NCBI GenBank assembly: GCA_018609045.1
Contig: JABAYK010000018.1
Coordinates: 1 to 38,323 of the forward strand
Length of the DNA stretch: 38,323 nt
DNA from: Flavobacteriales bacterium
GTDB taxonomy: Bacteria > Bacteroidota > Bacteroidia > Flavobacteriales_G > Salibacteraceae
Direction: 5' to 3'
This document shows, piece by piece, positions 8,647-17,083 of the stretch. Numbering within the stretch: the stretch's first letter is position 1; every line of letters begins with the position of its first letter. The notes under the pieces were generated by a model. The model had not been told where the DNA came from, ran no database searches, and worked only from the letters and a program-made list of their open reading frames with translations. Made by a program: the position numbers and the translations under genes.

Positions 8647-10254
8647 TTACAAATTCACAAATTTCTCTTTCGGGAATTTAACTTCGAATTTAACTTCTAC
8701 TTTTTCGGTACTTGAAGCCGATATGTTCTTTTCCCATGTTAAAATGCCAGAATCTTTGTTGAGCTCTCCATCACTATCTTCTTCTACACTTATTGATATT
8801 TCAGAATTACCTGTAGTGGGAATTTGATCTTGGATTTTTATTTTGATTGGAACTGCTTTGGTGTTTCTAACCTTTATTTCATAACCAATTGCCTCTTTTT
8901 TGTTGCTACCAAGCATACTGGTGCTACAATAATTCTTTATTCTTTCTCTTGTAACTACAACCTGGTTATCTACCCCAAAAGATAAATCTAACTCAGAGTT
9001 TACACTTGAAGGGTTGATGAAACTTTTGCCTACAAAAGTGTTTTGTAAATAAATATTGGCTTCTCCAGGCAATAGGTTTTTGTCTTCCCAATCTTTAACT
9101 TTTGCAATTAAATAAGCACTTTGAGCCAATTTTGGTGCAGCATAATATTCGTAGGTTGCATTAAGTTTCAAGTTTTGAATGTTTACCAATTGAGGTGTAC
9201 CTGATGATGGAATTGAATAAGGCAAGCTAATATCAAATGACACACTTGTAATATTTTGGCTAACCTCGGTGAAGTTGGCTGCAGTGCCAGCAGGTTCAGG
9301 ATTAAAATCATCAGCGGCTTGCTCTGTATCAAACAATGCAATACCTGCATCTTTTCTTAAATTGGTGCCATAACCTTGAAATTGATTTGGATTGATAAAA
9401 TCTAACCTCCAAGGATAAACTACAGGTTTGTTGTTATTTAACCTTGGGTTTGTGGTTGAAAGTGTTAACAAAACATTGTTCCACTCTTCGCCGGTATTTT
9501 GGTAAACTTTGGCATTGTAATTCAATTCAACTGGTTGGTTTATGTTTTCTGATTTGATGTTATAAACAGGCTGCCAACCCGCACTGGCAACATAATAATC
9601 TACTTCAAAAGCCGCATTGGCGTTAGTTTTAGAGTAAATATCTAAAACAATGCTTCCGTTTAAATATCTCCAATTTTGGATTTCTTCGTTTACTTGAGTT
9701 TGAAGTTTTGTTTTTTGGTTATTTAACTTTCGATTTTCTATTTTGGTTTTGGTAGATAAATCTAACAATGCTGTTATTCTTTCTCTAAAAAAGTCTGATA
9801 GGTCTTCTAAATCTTCGGTGGCAAAACCTAGCTTAGAATAATCTACTTTGTTGTTTTGCAGAATCATATTTTTTTCTTCAGCCAAAGCTTGCAACAAATT
9901 ATCGTTAAAAGAAATGCTATCGCTCAAATCAGAAATTTCATTTTGCAAATCGAGGATGCTTTGAGGATATTCATTTGAGTTATAATCTCTGTTTTTGTAA
10001 TTAACTGCAAGTATTGTAAAATCACCTTTGCCAGATGCCTGAATTGAATTCACATCAATATTAGAAGGTAAATTATCAATTATTAAACTTGATTTTCCTG
10101 CTGCGACAGAAGTAGATCCCGACCTTTTTACCTGAGCTCCGTTTAGATAAACAGTTACTTTAGAAATTTTCGCTTCCACATTTTTATCGGCTGCAAATGC
10201 GCCAAAAAAAAGGCCCGAGAAAATCAGGCCTAAAAATATTTTTTTGTAGTTCAT
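8647..10254 (-). CDS. MuiA-family (DUF4139/DUF4140) exported protein
   Basis: A 535-residue protein with a signal peptide (residues 1-21, ending GAFAA). The N-terminal DUF4140 region (about 28-125, ISKVTVYLNGAQVKRSG...) is followed by a coiled-coil-like stretch (about 100-195) and a beta-rich DUF4139 domain (about 205-535, YYVASAGWQPVYNIK, TGEEWNNVLLTLSTTNP, EIKVRNTKAVPIKIKI). The family is named after the mucoidy inhibitor MuiA; its biochemical role is unknown. Location is probably periplasm or outer membrane. It starts 12 nt after the zinc metallopeptidase stop, so the two are likely cotranscribed. The stop is just before the terminator at 8601. Confidence 0.88.
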   Translation of the reverse strand: MNYKKIFLGLIFSGLFFGAFAADKNVEAKISKVTVYLNGAQVKRSGSTSVAAGKSSLIIDNLPSNIDVNSIQASGKGDFTILAVNYKNRDYNSNEYPQSILDLQNEISDLSDSISFNDNLLQALAEEKNMILQNNKVDYSKLGFATEDLEDLSDFFRERITALLDLSTKTKIENRKLNNQKTKLQTQVNEEIQNWRYLNGSIVLDIYSKTNANAAFEVDYYVASAGWQPVYNIKSENINQPVELNYNAKVYQNTGEEWNNVLLTLSTTNPRLNNNKPVVYPWRLDFINPNQFQGYGTNLRKDAGIALFDTEQAADDFNPEPAGTAANFTEVSQNITSVSFDISLPYSIPSSGTPQLVNIQNLKLNATYEYYAAPKLAQSAYLIAKVKDWEDKNLLPGEANIYLQNTFVGKSFINPSSVNSELDLSFGVDNQVVVTRERIKNYCSTSMLGSNKKEAIGYEIKVRNTKAVPIKIKIQDQIPTTGNSEISISVEEDSDGELNKDSGILTWEKNISASSTEKVEVKFEVKFPKEKFVNL

Positions 10255-10266
10255 AGTCTATTTTTT

Positions 10267-10956
10267 TTAATCGTCGCCTCCGGTTAACATGGTAACGTAA
10301 TACAACAAGGTAGAAATTGCTGCCAAAGCAGAAACTACATATGTCATCGCTGCCCATTTTAAGGCGTCTTTAGCATTATCATATTCTGTGCCACGGGTAA
10401 TTCCGCTTGCATTTAACCAAGCCAAAGCCCTATTACTTGCATCAAACTCTACTGGCAAAGTAACTAAACTAAAGAGGGTAATTACACCTTGCGCCAACAC
10501 AACAATCAAAATCATTTGTTGAAAACTAAAAACGCTCAAAACAAAACTGAATAAAATAGAGGCAATAAAAATTATGTTCATTAACTTAGAACTTAACCCT
10601 ACCAAAGGAACCATTGCCGACCTAAACTGCAAAAAGCTGTAAGCCTGGGCATGTTGCACTGCATGGCCTGTTTCATGCGCCGCTACAGCAGCAGCTGAAA
10701 CATTTCTACCATTGTAAACATCATGCGATAAATTGATGGTTTTATTTTGTGGGTTGTAATGGTCTGTAAGTTGACCTTGAACACTCATAACTTGCACATC
10801 GTAAATGTTGTTGTCTCGCAACATTTTTTCAGCTATTTCGGCACCACTTAATCCACTTGAAGTTGGAACCGCAGCATATTTTTTAAACCTAGATTTCAAT
10901 TGATTGCCAACCAACCAACTTAAAATCATGAAGCCAATTAGAATTACCCAAATCAT
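10267..10956 (-). CDS. YugP-like membrane zinc metallopeptidase
   Basis: A 229-residue integral membrane protein of the neutral zinc metallopeptidase family that includes YugP. A membrane helix occupies residues 1-17; the soluble region carries HETGH at 94-98, a HExxH zinc motif within AAHETGHAVQHA; two long hydrophobic segments (about 113-170) and another near the C-terminus (about 205-225) follow. Length fits the family (about 220-230). Substrates are unknown. It heads a two-gene unit with the MuiA-like gene. A possible -7 box lies upstream at 10990. Confidence 0.88.
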   Translation of the reverse strand: MIWVILIGFMILSWLVGNQLKSRFKKYAAVPTSSGLSGAEIAEKMLRDNNIYDVQVMSVQGQLTDHYNPQNKTINLSHDVYNGRNVSAAAVAAHETGHAVQHAQAYSFLQFRSAMVPLVGLSSKLMNIIFIASILFSFVLSVFSFQQMILIVVLAQGVITLFSLVTLPVEFDASNRALAWLNASGITRGTEYDNAKDALKWAAMTYVVSALAAISTLLYYVTMLTGGDD

Positions 10957-10989
10957 ATTTTTATTGTTTTATTTTCTTTAAAATTTTAC

Positions 10990-10997
10990 CAAAACTA
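10990..10997 (-). promoter_or_regulatory. Possible -7 box (TAGTTTTG) of the YugP-like gene
   Basis: On the minus strand TAGTTTTG fits TAnnTTTG, 33 nt before the ATG at 10956. No clear TTG element lies 19-20 nt upstream, so support is weak. Confidence 0.35.
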
Positions 10998-11057
10998 TTT
11001 ACAAATAATATTCCTTTTACCTCTTTAACAAGATTTAAAGAAATTTTGTCAGTTCCC

Positions 11058-13919
11058 CTATTCGTCGATTAACTCGTAACGATATTCTTTACCTTTTTTT
11101 ATGGCAGGAAGTCCGTTAACAAGCCAACTTGGGGCTGGAGCATCTTTCAGGTAATAATCGAAAAATTGCATCATTCTAATGGTTAAATCTTCTTTGTTTG
11201 GCGCCTTACGAAGGTTGTGTTCTTCGTTGTTGTAAGTTAACATCCAAACAGGTTTATTTAATCGGCGTAAAGCCACAAAATATTCAATACCTTGATACCA
11301 CGGAACTGCTCCATCGTTATCATTATGCATAATTAAAAGTGGCGTATTTACTTGGTTGGCATAAAATAACGGCGAGTTGTAAATGTATAGTTCGGTGGCA
11401 TCCCACAAGGTTTTGCCAATTCGGCTTTGGGTGTTTTCGTACTGAAACATTCTGCTATAACCAGAGCCCCATCTAATTCCACCATAGGCTGAAGTCATGT
11501 TGCTTACTGGTGCGCCTGCCATAGCAGCCTTAAACATATTGGTTTGGGTTATGATAAATGCGGTTTGGTAGCCTCCCCAACTTTGGCCTTGTATTCCGAT
11601 TTTTTCGGGATGAAGATTGTATTTTTCAGTTACATATTTAGTTCCTGCCACAACAGCTTCAACTGCATTTTTACCCGGATAACCATCTGTATAGGTAATA
11701 TCTGGAATAAAAACAACATACCCATTGCTTGCATAATGGCTCGGGTTAATTATAGAGGCACTCAACCTTGGCGCGAAATAGCTTTTGTATCTATCTGAGT
11801 AAGTTTCGTAGAAATAAACTATGCTATGATATTGCTTTGTTTTGTCAAAATTATCTGGCAAGAAAACCAATCCTTCTAATTCTTCGCCATTGTCTTTTTT
11901 GAATTTAATTAATTCAACATTTCCCCATGCATAATCTTTTTGTTGAGGGTTTAAATTGGTTAACCGGTGAACATCTGAAAAATTGGGATTGGTTAAAAAT
12001 GCATCAGGAAAGGTGTTAAAATTTTGTTTGGTAAATATTAAATGTGAACCAAACCTTGTTTTTTCTTCGAGGTTTAAGGTGTAGCCTTCTTCAACATGCC
12101 ACTTTTCAGGAAGACTTCCTCTTAAAACCCTGTAAAACTGATTTTCTTTGGTAATTTCAGAAAAACCTAAAAGGTTTACATGGTTGTTCAAGTTGTAATA
12201 TTCTTCTTCTGTGTTTGATAAAAACGGTCGATATCTTATGCTTTTATTTTTACCATCATTTTTGGTTAAACAATAAAATTTTGAGGGATTATTTACCTCT
12301 ACCACCCACAAATCAAATCCACCTTTAATAATAATTTGTTTGTTTTCTTTTCCCCAACCTGCAATTCCATAAGCTCTAGCAGGTGAAGGTGTATCGTGTT
12401 CTACATCATAAAAAACATCTTGAATTTGAGAAGTTATATCTACGGATTTTTGTGTTGTTACATCCATTAAAAACCAACTTTTTGTTTGGTCTTTGTAGTA
12501 AGCTAAATATTTCCCATCAGGCGAAAAAGTAAACTGAAACCTATGTGAATCGAGTAAAGTTGTAAGCTCTCCCGTTTGCATATTTACAGAATATATTACT
12601 GAGGCACTTGGGTATTCCCAACTTACAGATTTTAAGAATTTGTTTCTGTCCACAGCATATCCAAATTCAGATTCTGCATTTTGCAAAACTCTTAAACTGC
12701 TAATGGTTGTATCGCCAAGTAAAACTACTTTGTTATTTTGGGTATGGTAAAAAGCATCGAAACTTTGGTTTAAATCGCCTTTTAGCTCTTTTAATTGATG
12801 AGGCTGCAACCTGTTATCAGTCCAGCTCCAAATATCAAGTTGGGGCAAATCCTCTTTTAAAATTGTGTCTTTTTTATCCAACTCAGGTTGTTTTCCGTAC
12901 CCAAAAAATATTTTGTTTCCGCTTTCGCTGAAAAACACTTTACCATGCTCACTTAAACTATATCCATCAGGAAAAAAAGTAGGTTTACCCTCTACAATAG
13001 TTTTACATGAATCTTGATTTAAATTGAGGTATTTTAACTCGAATTGCTTTTGTTTATTGGTATCGATTGAATGTAAAAAAACAAGTTGCCTACCTGTATA
13101 ATCAAACTCTAAGCTTTTAATTTCACCTTTGGTTTTAAACACAGCAATATCTTCTGCCTGAGGTTTGTAAATCATAATTTGCAAACTGTCTAAAGTATCA
13201 GTGGTAGCTTTTATGTAAGCAATTTGGTTTCCACCATTTGATATTTCGTAAGCTTTCACATTTTCAATTGCTTCAAAATTTGGACTTAAACAAGAACCAA
13301 TTACCAAAGATTTAGAGGTTGGTTTGTGCTTTTTAGGCTCTTTTGGAGCTGGCTTTTCCTTTTCGAAAAATTTCCACCATTGTTTTTCTTCTTCTTGTGG
13401 AGCTTCCTTAATTTTTGGATAAATTGATTTTTTTAGATGAATGGCAAAGTAATTTCCTGAATCTGCAGGTACTTTGTAACTCACCAAGTTATTGAATTTT
13501 AACAAAGTATCAAGCTCAAAAAAGTAAACTCCTAAAGTATCTTCAGGTGTTTTGGCTTTGTTGGCATTTTTAAGTTTGTTTTGTTTGGCAAGTTTAATGC
13601 TATCTACCAATGCTTTGTTAGGCGCTATGGTAAACATTACCAATTCTTCGCCCGGAGTAAACTTTGGACTTTTACCTCTTTCTTGGGTTTTGTAAACACC
13701 AGCTCCTACAGAGCCATATTGTAAAAACCTTTCTTCTTGCTGATTTTCAACTTCGATGGAAAAAAGTAATCCTAGGTTAGATAGGTTATAGCTTTTTACC
13801 CTATCCCAGTTTTTTATACCTTCAACATCTAAAGGTTTTTGAGCATTGGTAAAAAAGCCAAACAGCAAAAAGCTAAAAAGTAAGCAGCTTTTGATATAAT
13901 TTTTGAATGGGTAATCCAA
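11058..13919 (-). CDS. S9-family (prolyl oligopeptidase-like) serine peptidase
   Basis: A large exported peptidase of about 950 residues. After a hydrophobic signal segment ending FFTNAQ comes a long beta-propeller-like region with WD40-like strands such as FSPDGKYLAYYKD. The C-terminal alpha/beta hydrolase domain has the nucleophile in GQSWGGYQ, the Asp in HNDNDGAVPW and the His in NNEEHNLRK, the full S9 triad. It probably cleaves peptides in the envelope. Start choice: the frame runs up to an ATG at 14003, but that would add residues encoded within maf; the tandem TTG codons at 13922/13919 place a basic stretch right before the signal segment and cut the overlap with maf to about 50 nt. I use 13919, with moderate confidence in the exact start. 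Last gene of the six-gene run. Confidence 0.88.
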   Translation of the reverse strand: MDYPFKNYIKSCLLFSFLLFGFFTNAQKPLDVEGIKNWDRVKSYNLSNLGLLFSIEVENQQEERFLQYGSVGAGVYKTQERGKSPKFTPGEELVMFTIAPNKALVDSIKLAKQNKLKNANKAKTPEDTLGVYFFELDTLLKFNNLVSYKVPADSGNYFAIHLKKSIYPKIKEAPQEEEKQWWKFFEKEKPAPKEPKKHKPTSKSLVIGSCLSPNFEAIENVKAYEISNGGNQIAYIKATTDTLDSLQIMIYKPQAEDIAVFKTKGEIKSLEFDYTGRQLVFLHSIDTNKQKQFELKYLNLNQDSCKTIVEGKPTFFPDGYSLSEHGKVFFSESGNKIFFGYGKQPELDKKDTILKEDLPQLDIWSWTDNRLQPHQLKELKGDLNQSFDAFYHTQNNKVVLLGDTTISSLRVLQNAESEFGYAVDRNKFLKSVSWEYPSASVIYSVNMQTGELTTLLDSHRFQFTFSPDGKYLAYYKDQTKSWFLMDVTTQKSVDITSQIQDVFYDVEHDTPSPARAYGIAGWGKENKQIIIKGGFDLWVVEVNNPSKFYCLTKNDGKNKSIRYRPFLSNTEEEYYNLNNHVNLLGFSEITKENQFYRVLRGSLPEKWHVEEGYTLNLEEKTRFGSHLIFTKQNFNTFPDAFLTNPNFSDVHRLTNLNPQQKDYAWGNVELIKFKKDNGEELEGLVFLPDNFDKTKQYHSIVYFYETYSDRYKSYFAPRLSASIINPSHYASNGYVVFIPDITYTDGYPGKNAVEAVVAGTKYVTEKYNLHPEKIGIQGQSWGGYQTAFIITQTNMFKAAMAGAPVSNMTSAYGGIRWGSGYSRMFQYENTQSRIGKTLWDATELYIYNSPLFYANQVNTPLLIMHNDNDGAVPWYQGIEYFVALRRLNKPVWMLTYNNEEHNLRKAPNKEDLTIRMMQFFDYYLKDAPAPSWLVNGLPAIKKGKEYRYELIDE

Positions 13920-14430
13920 CAACGTTAAAGTACGAGCCTTCAATTTTTTCAACTCCAATAAATCCAATCCACTCTTGAATTCCATATGCACCTGCTTTGT
14001 CATAAGGTTTATAATTTTTTATGTAGTAATCTATTTCGTTTTCTAGTAATGGTTTAAAATAAACCGTGGTAATATCAAAAAAACTTTCTTTTTTGTGGTG
14101 CGATTTTAAACAAAGGCCACTTATTACTTGGTGACTTTTACCCGATAGTTTTTGAAGCATTTTCTTGGCTTCTTCATAATTTTCAGGCTTATTTAAAACC
14201 TCATCTTCGCACCAAACAATGGTATCAGCAAAAATGGCTACTTGGTTTTGGCTTAACGATAATTTGTTAAAATTGGCCTTTTGCTCGGCTAAAAAAACTG
14301 GAATTTGTTCTGCTTTTAAATGATGAGGAAAGTCTTCAGGAGCGTTATTATCAATAATTTGATATTTGTATCCTAACTGGGCAATAAGCTCTCTTCTTCT
14401 TGGAGATTTTGATGCAAGTAGCAACTCCAT
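13873..14430 (-). CDS. maf: Maf-family nucleoside triphosphate pyrophosphatase
   Basis: A 185-residue cytoplasmic protein of the Maf family, which hydrolyses non-canonical or surplus NTPs to NMP and pyrophosphate and has been tied to septum control. Signatures: LLLASKSPRRRELI at residues 3-16 (the S-x-R-R substrate motif), ADTIVWCEDEVLNKP with the catalytic Asp at about residue 68, and KAGAYGIQEWIG near 143-154. The pattern fits the dTTP/UTP pyrophosphatase subgroup better than the m7GTP one, but I am not certain. Its start overlaps the stop of the prenyltransferase (TAATG) and its end overlaps the S9 peptidase. Confidence 0.92.
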   Translation of the reverse strand: MELLLASKSPRRRELIAQLGYKYQIIDNNAPEDFPHHLKAEQIPVFLAEQKANFNKLSLSQNQVAIFADTIVWCEDEVLNKPENYEEAKKMLQKLSGKSHQVISGLCLKSHHKKESFFDITTVYFKPLLENEIDYYIKNYKPYDKAGAYGIQEWIGFIGVEKIEGSYFNVVGLPIQKLYQKLLTF

Positions 14431-15479
14431 TAAGCTAATCCTGAAATTAAATAGTGGGCTAAAACAGCATACAAAATACCAATTACACTTGCCAATTTAT
14501 TGATGGTACTTGCCCTTTGAAATCCTAATTGATTATTTGCCCTAATGGTTGAAATCATCGCAAATATTAACATAGGAACAAGCAATACTATTACATAAAG
14601 AAATGTCCATTTGTCTTTTAAAAACATTTGTTGGGCTGTAATTAATAACCCAATCACCAAAAGGTAAATAATAGAAACAATAATTTTGGTGTTTTTAGTC
14701 CCGAAAACAATTGGAATTGTTTTGCATCGAAAAGTTTCATCGCCCTCAATATCTGCGGCATCTTTGGTAATTTCTCGCGAAAACGAAAGCAAAAAGGCAA
14801 ACCCTGAAAAGGCTAAAATCCAATAAAAAAGGTTTCTTCTAAATTTAGCATAGGCCACTCTTGGGTCTTCATCTAATTCCATCAATGTTTCGCCAATTTC
14901 TATTTTAATTTTTTGATCAACCTCGGCATAATCTTGGGCAATCTTTATGATTTTTGGCGCATAATAAAACTCTAACGCAGGTATTTCATAAAGGGCCACA
15001 GTGAATGGCACAAGAGCCACAGCCATCGAAATAATAAAGTTTCCGATAATTAATTGCCTTTTAAATTCTGTAGAATAAAACCAAAGAGAAAAGATTAAAA
15101 AAAGATGAATAAAACACAATTGCCACAAACCAATGGTATAACTAACGTAAAAACCAATAAAAAAACCAATGGCATTTAGTACCCAATTTAAAACAATTGC
15201 TACCCTCCTTTTGATAAATCTGCCAACCACAATTTTTTCAGGTTTGTTAATCCTATCAATTTTTAAATCGAAATAGTCGTTAATTAAATAGCCCCCTGCG
15301 GCAACAAATACAACACTTAAAACAAGTAAGAAAAAATTTAACTCGGTTATTTGAGACTCTAACTGATGAACTTCGGCAAATGGCTTTAAAATTCCCCAAC
15401 GCATTAAGTACATGGTTAAAGCAATAATTGCCAAGTTTTTGGCTCTGAAAACGGTTAAATAAGCTTTAATTATTTTCAT
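14430..15479 (-). CDS. UbiA-family prenyltransferase (GGGP synthase-like)
   Basis: A 349-residue protein with about eight or nine membrane helices. It has both Asp-rich prenyl-diphosphate motifs: NDYFDLKIDRINKPEK near residue 90 and DAADIEGDETFRCKTIPIVFG near 245. Similar Bacteroidota proteins are named after the archaeal enzyme geranylgeranylglycerol-phosphate geranylgeranyltransferase, but the bacterial substrate is unsettled; a quinone or lipid precursor role is also possible. A hydrophilic insert of about 40 residues (IAQDYAEVDQKIKIEIGETL region) lies between the motifs. I start at the ATG at 15479, which overlaps the phosphatase stop (TAATG), not the TTG two codons upstream. Confidence 0.85.
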   Translation of the reverse strand: MKIIKAYLTVFRAKNLAIIALTMYLMRWGILKPFAEVHQLESQITELNFFLLVLSVVFVAAGGYLINDYFDLKIDRINKPEKIVVGRFIKRRVAIVLNWVLNAIGFFIGFYVSYTIGLWQLCFIHLFLIFSLWFYSTEFKRQLIIGNFIISMAVALVPFTVALYEIPALEFYYAPKIIKIAQDYAEVDQKIKIEIGETLMELDEDPRVAYAKFRRNLFYWILAFSGFAFLLSFSREITKDAADIEGDETFRCKTIPIVFGTKNTKIIVSIIYLLVIGLLITAQQMFLKDKWTFLYVIVLLVPMLIFAMISTIRANNQLGFQRASTINKLASVIGILYAVLAHYLISGLA

Positions 15480-16021
15480 TACCAAGTAAAATTCTCAAAG
15501 TTTGGAGCTTGTTCTGGTTTGAACCATTTTTTTTGTACACGCATTGTTTTTTCAATAATATCTCTAACACAACCGTGACCTCCTTTTTCGGGAGATATAT
15601 AATTTGAAATTGATTTTATTTCGGGCGCTGCATCATTTGGAGCAGCAGCAAAACCTACTTCCTTCATCACCTCATAATCTGGAATATCATCTCCCATGTA
15701 TAAACTATCGCTTGGGTTTATTCCATAAATTTCGCAATGCTCTTTAAAAACTTCTAGCTTATTTGAAGCACCCAAGTAAACATGCTGAATACCTAAACCT
15801 TCTAATCTTTTTTTAACTTCTTGAGATTTACCTCCTGTAATAATGGCAATATTGTATCCCATTTTTACAGCCAATTGCAACACGTAACCATCTTTTACAT
15901 TCATTACCCTTACCTGCTCTCCACCGGGCATTAAGGTTACTGAGCCGTCTGTTAAAACGCCGTCTACATCAAAAAAGAAGGAATTTATTCTGTTTAAAAT
16001 TTGCAAATAATTTTCAGACAT
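15479..16021 (-). CDS. KdsC-like HAD phosphatase
   Basis: A 180-residue HAD-superfamily phosphatase of the KdsC type, which removes phosphate from 3-deoxy-D-manno-octulosonate 8-phosphate in lipopolysaccharide Kdo synthesis. Motif I is FFFDVDGVLTDG (residues 16-27, nucleophile Asp18), followed by IITGGKS (motif II), a Lys-bearing segment, and YMGDDIPDYEVM (motif III). There is no large cap domain, as in KdsC, which acts as a tetramer. Its start overlaps trhO by 8 nt and its stop overlaps the prenyltransferase ATG. No other Kdo gene is in the window, so the sugar substrate is inferred from the family only. Confidence 0.87.
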   Translation of the reverse strand: MSENYLQILNRINSFFFDVDGVLTDGSVTLMPGGEQVRVMNVKDGYVLQLAVKMGYNIAIITGGKSQEVKKRLEGLGIQHVYLGASNKLEVFKEHCEIYGINPSDSLYMGDDIPDYEVMKEVGFAAAPNDAAPEIKSISNYISPEKGGHGCVRDIIEKTMRVQKKWFKPEQAPNFENFTW

Positions 16022-17072
16022 CTACTGAAGGTTTGGTGTTGTTGGGTTTAAACTTTAGTTTCTCTGAGCGTCCTTTATTAAATACTTTTCTCGCTACAAA
16101 TTTTCCTTTTCTCATTTCGCGTTGAACATCAACTGGCAAAGCATTAATTTCTTTACACTCATCAGAACAGCAATTTTGATTTTTGGTTTTACAATCTTCG
16201 CATTGAATAAACAAAAGATTACAAGCCACATTTTTGCAGTTGGTGTGATCATCGCATGGTTTGCCGCATTGGTGACAAGTAGCAATAATATCATCTGAAA
16301 TTCGCTCGCCTAATCTTTCATCGAAAACAAAGTTTTTTCCAATAAATTTATTTTCTAGTTTTTTGGTTCTTACTTGGCGAGTATATTCTATAATACCACC
16401 ATTGAGTTGGTAAACGTTTTCGAAACCTTTGTGCTTAAAGTAAGCACTTGCTTTTTCGCACCGAATTCCACCTGTGCAATACATCAATACATTTTTACCT
16501 TCATTGCCTTTTAGTGTTTCTTCTACAAAATCTAGTTCTTCTCTAAAAGTATCAACATCTGGGCACCAAGCATTTTTAAAATGTCCAACCTCACTTTCGT
16601 AATGGTTTCGCATATCAACAATAATGGTATTGTCTTTTTCGGCCAGTTGGTTAAACTCTTCAGCATCTACATGTTTTCCTCGCTTGGTAACATCAAAGGT
16701 TGAATCATCTAAACCATCTGCCACAATTTTGGACCGAGCTTTAATTTTTAGTTTTAAAAACGAAAGATCATTTTGCTCAATAGCAACATTTAACCTGCAC
16801 CCTTCTAAAAATGTTATTTCATCAAGCTTTTGACGCAGAGTGTACATATTTTCTTCGGGAATATTAATTTGAGCATTAACTCCTTCTGAAGAAACATATA
16901 TTCTGCCCAAAACTTTTAATTCTGAAAGCATTTGGTACAAATGATCTCTAAATACGTTTGGGTTGCCAATGTTGGCGTATTTGTAAAAAGAAATTGTAAT
17001 ACGATGATGTGGCTCTTGGGCGAACATTTTTAAAAGGGTTTCTTTATCGTATTTGTTATACAAAGCAGGCAT
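16014..17072 (-). CDS. trhO: tRNA uridine(34) hydroxylase, rhodanese type
   Basis: A 352-residue protein of the TrhO (YceA) family, which makes 5-hydroxyuridine at the wobble position of tRNA with oxygen. An N-terminal acylphosphatase-like region (about 20-110, ITISFYKYANI) is followed by a rhodanese domain (about 125-235) with the active-site loop CTGGIRC starting at Cys199. The C-terminus (about 265-310) holds a cysteine-rich cluster, CHQCGKPC, CKNVAC, CEDCKTKNQNCCSDEC, likely to bind zinc. It lies 11 nt after the M1 peptidase stop and overlaps the KdsC-like gene by 8 nt. Confidence 0.92.
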   Translation of the reverse strand: MPALYNKYDKETLLKMFAQEPHHRITISFYKYANIGNPNVFRDHLYQMLSELKVLGRIYVSSEGVNAQINIPEENMYTLRQKLDEITFLEGCRLNVAIEQNDLSFLKLKIKARSKIVADGLDDSTFDVTKRGKHVDAEEFNQLAEKDNTIIVDMRNHYESEVGHFKNAWCPDVDTFREELDFVEETLKGNEGKNVLMYCTGGIRCEKASAYFKHKGFENVYQLNGGIIEYTRQVRTKKLENKFIGKNFVFDERLGERISDDIIATCHQCGKPCDDHTNCKNVACNLLFIQCEDCKTKNQNCCSDECKEINALPVDVQREMRKGKFVARKVFNKGRSEKLKFKPNNTKPSVDV

Positions 17073-17083
17073 TTCAGTTAGGA

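Noticed and set aside
13920..14003. ATG at 14003 as the S9 peptidase start
   Set aside because: It would put 28 non-signal-like residues before the signal segment, all read from maf coding sequence in another frame.
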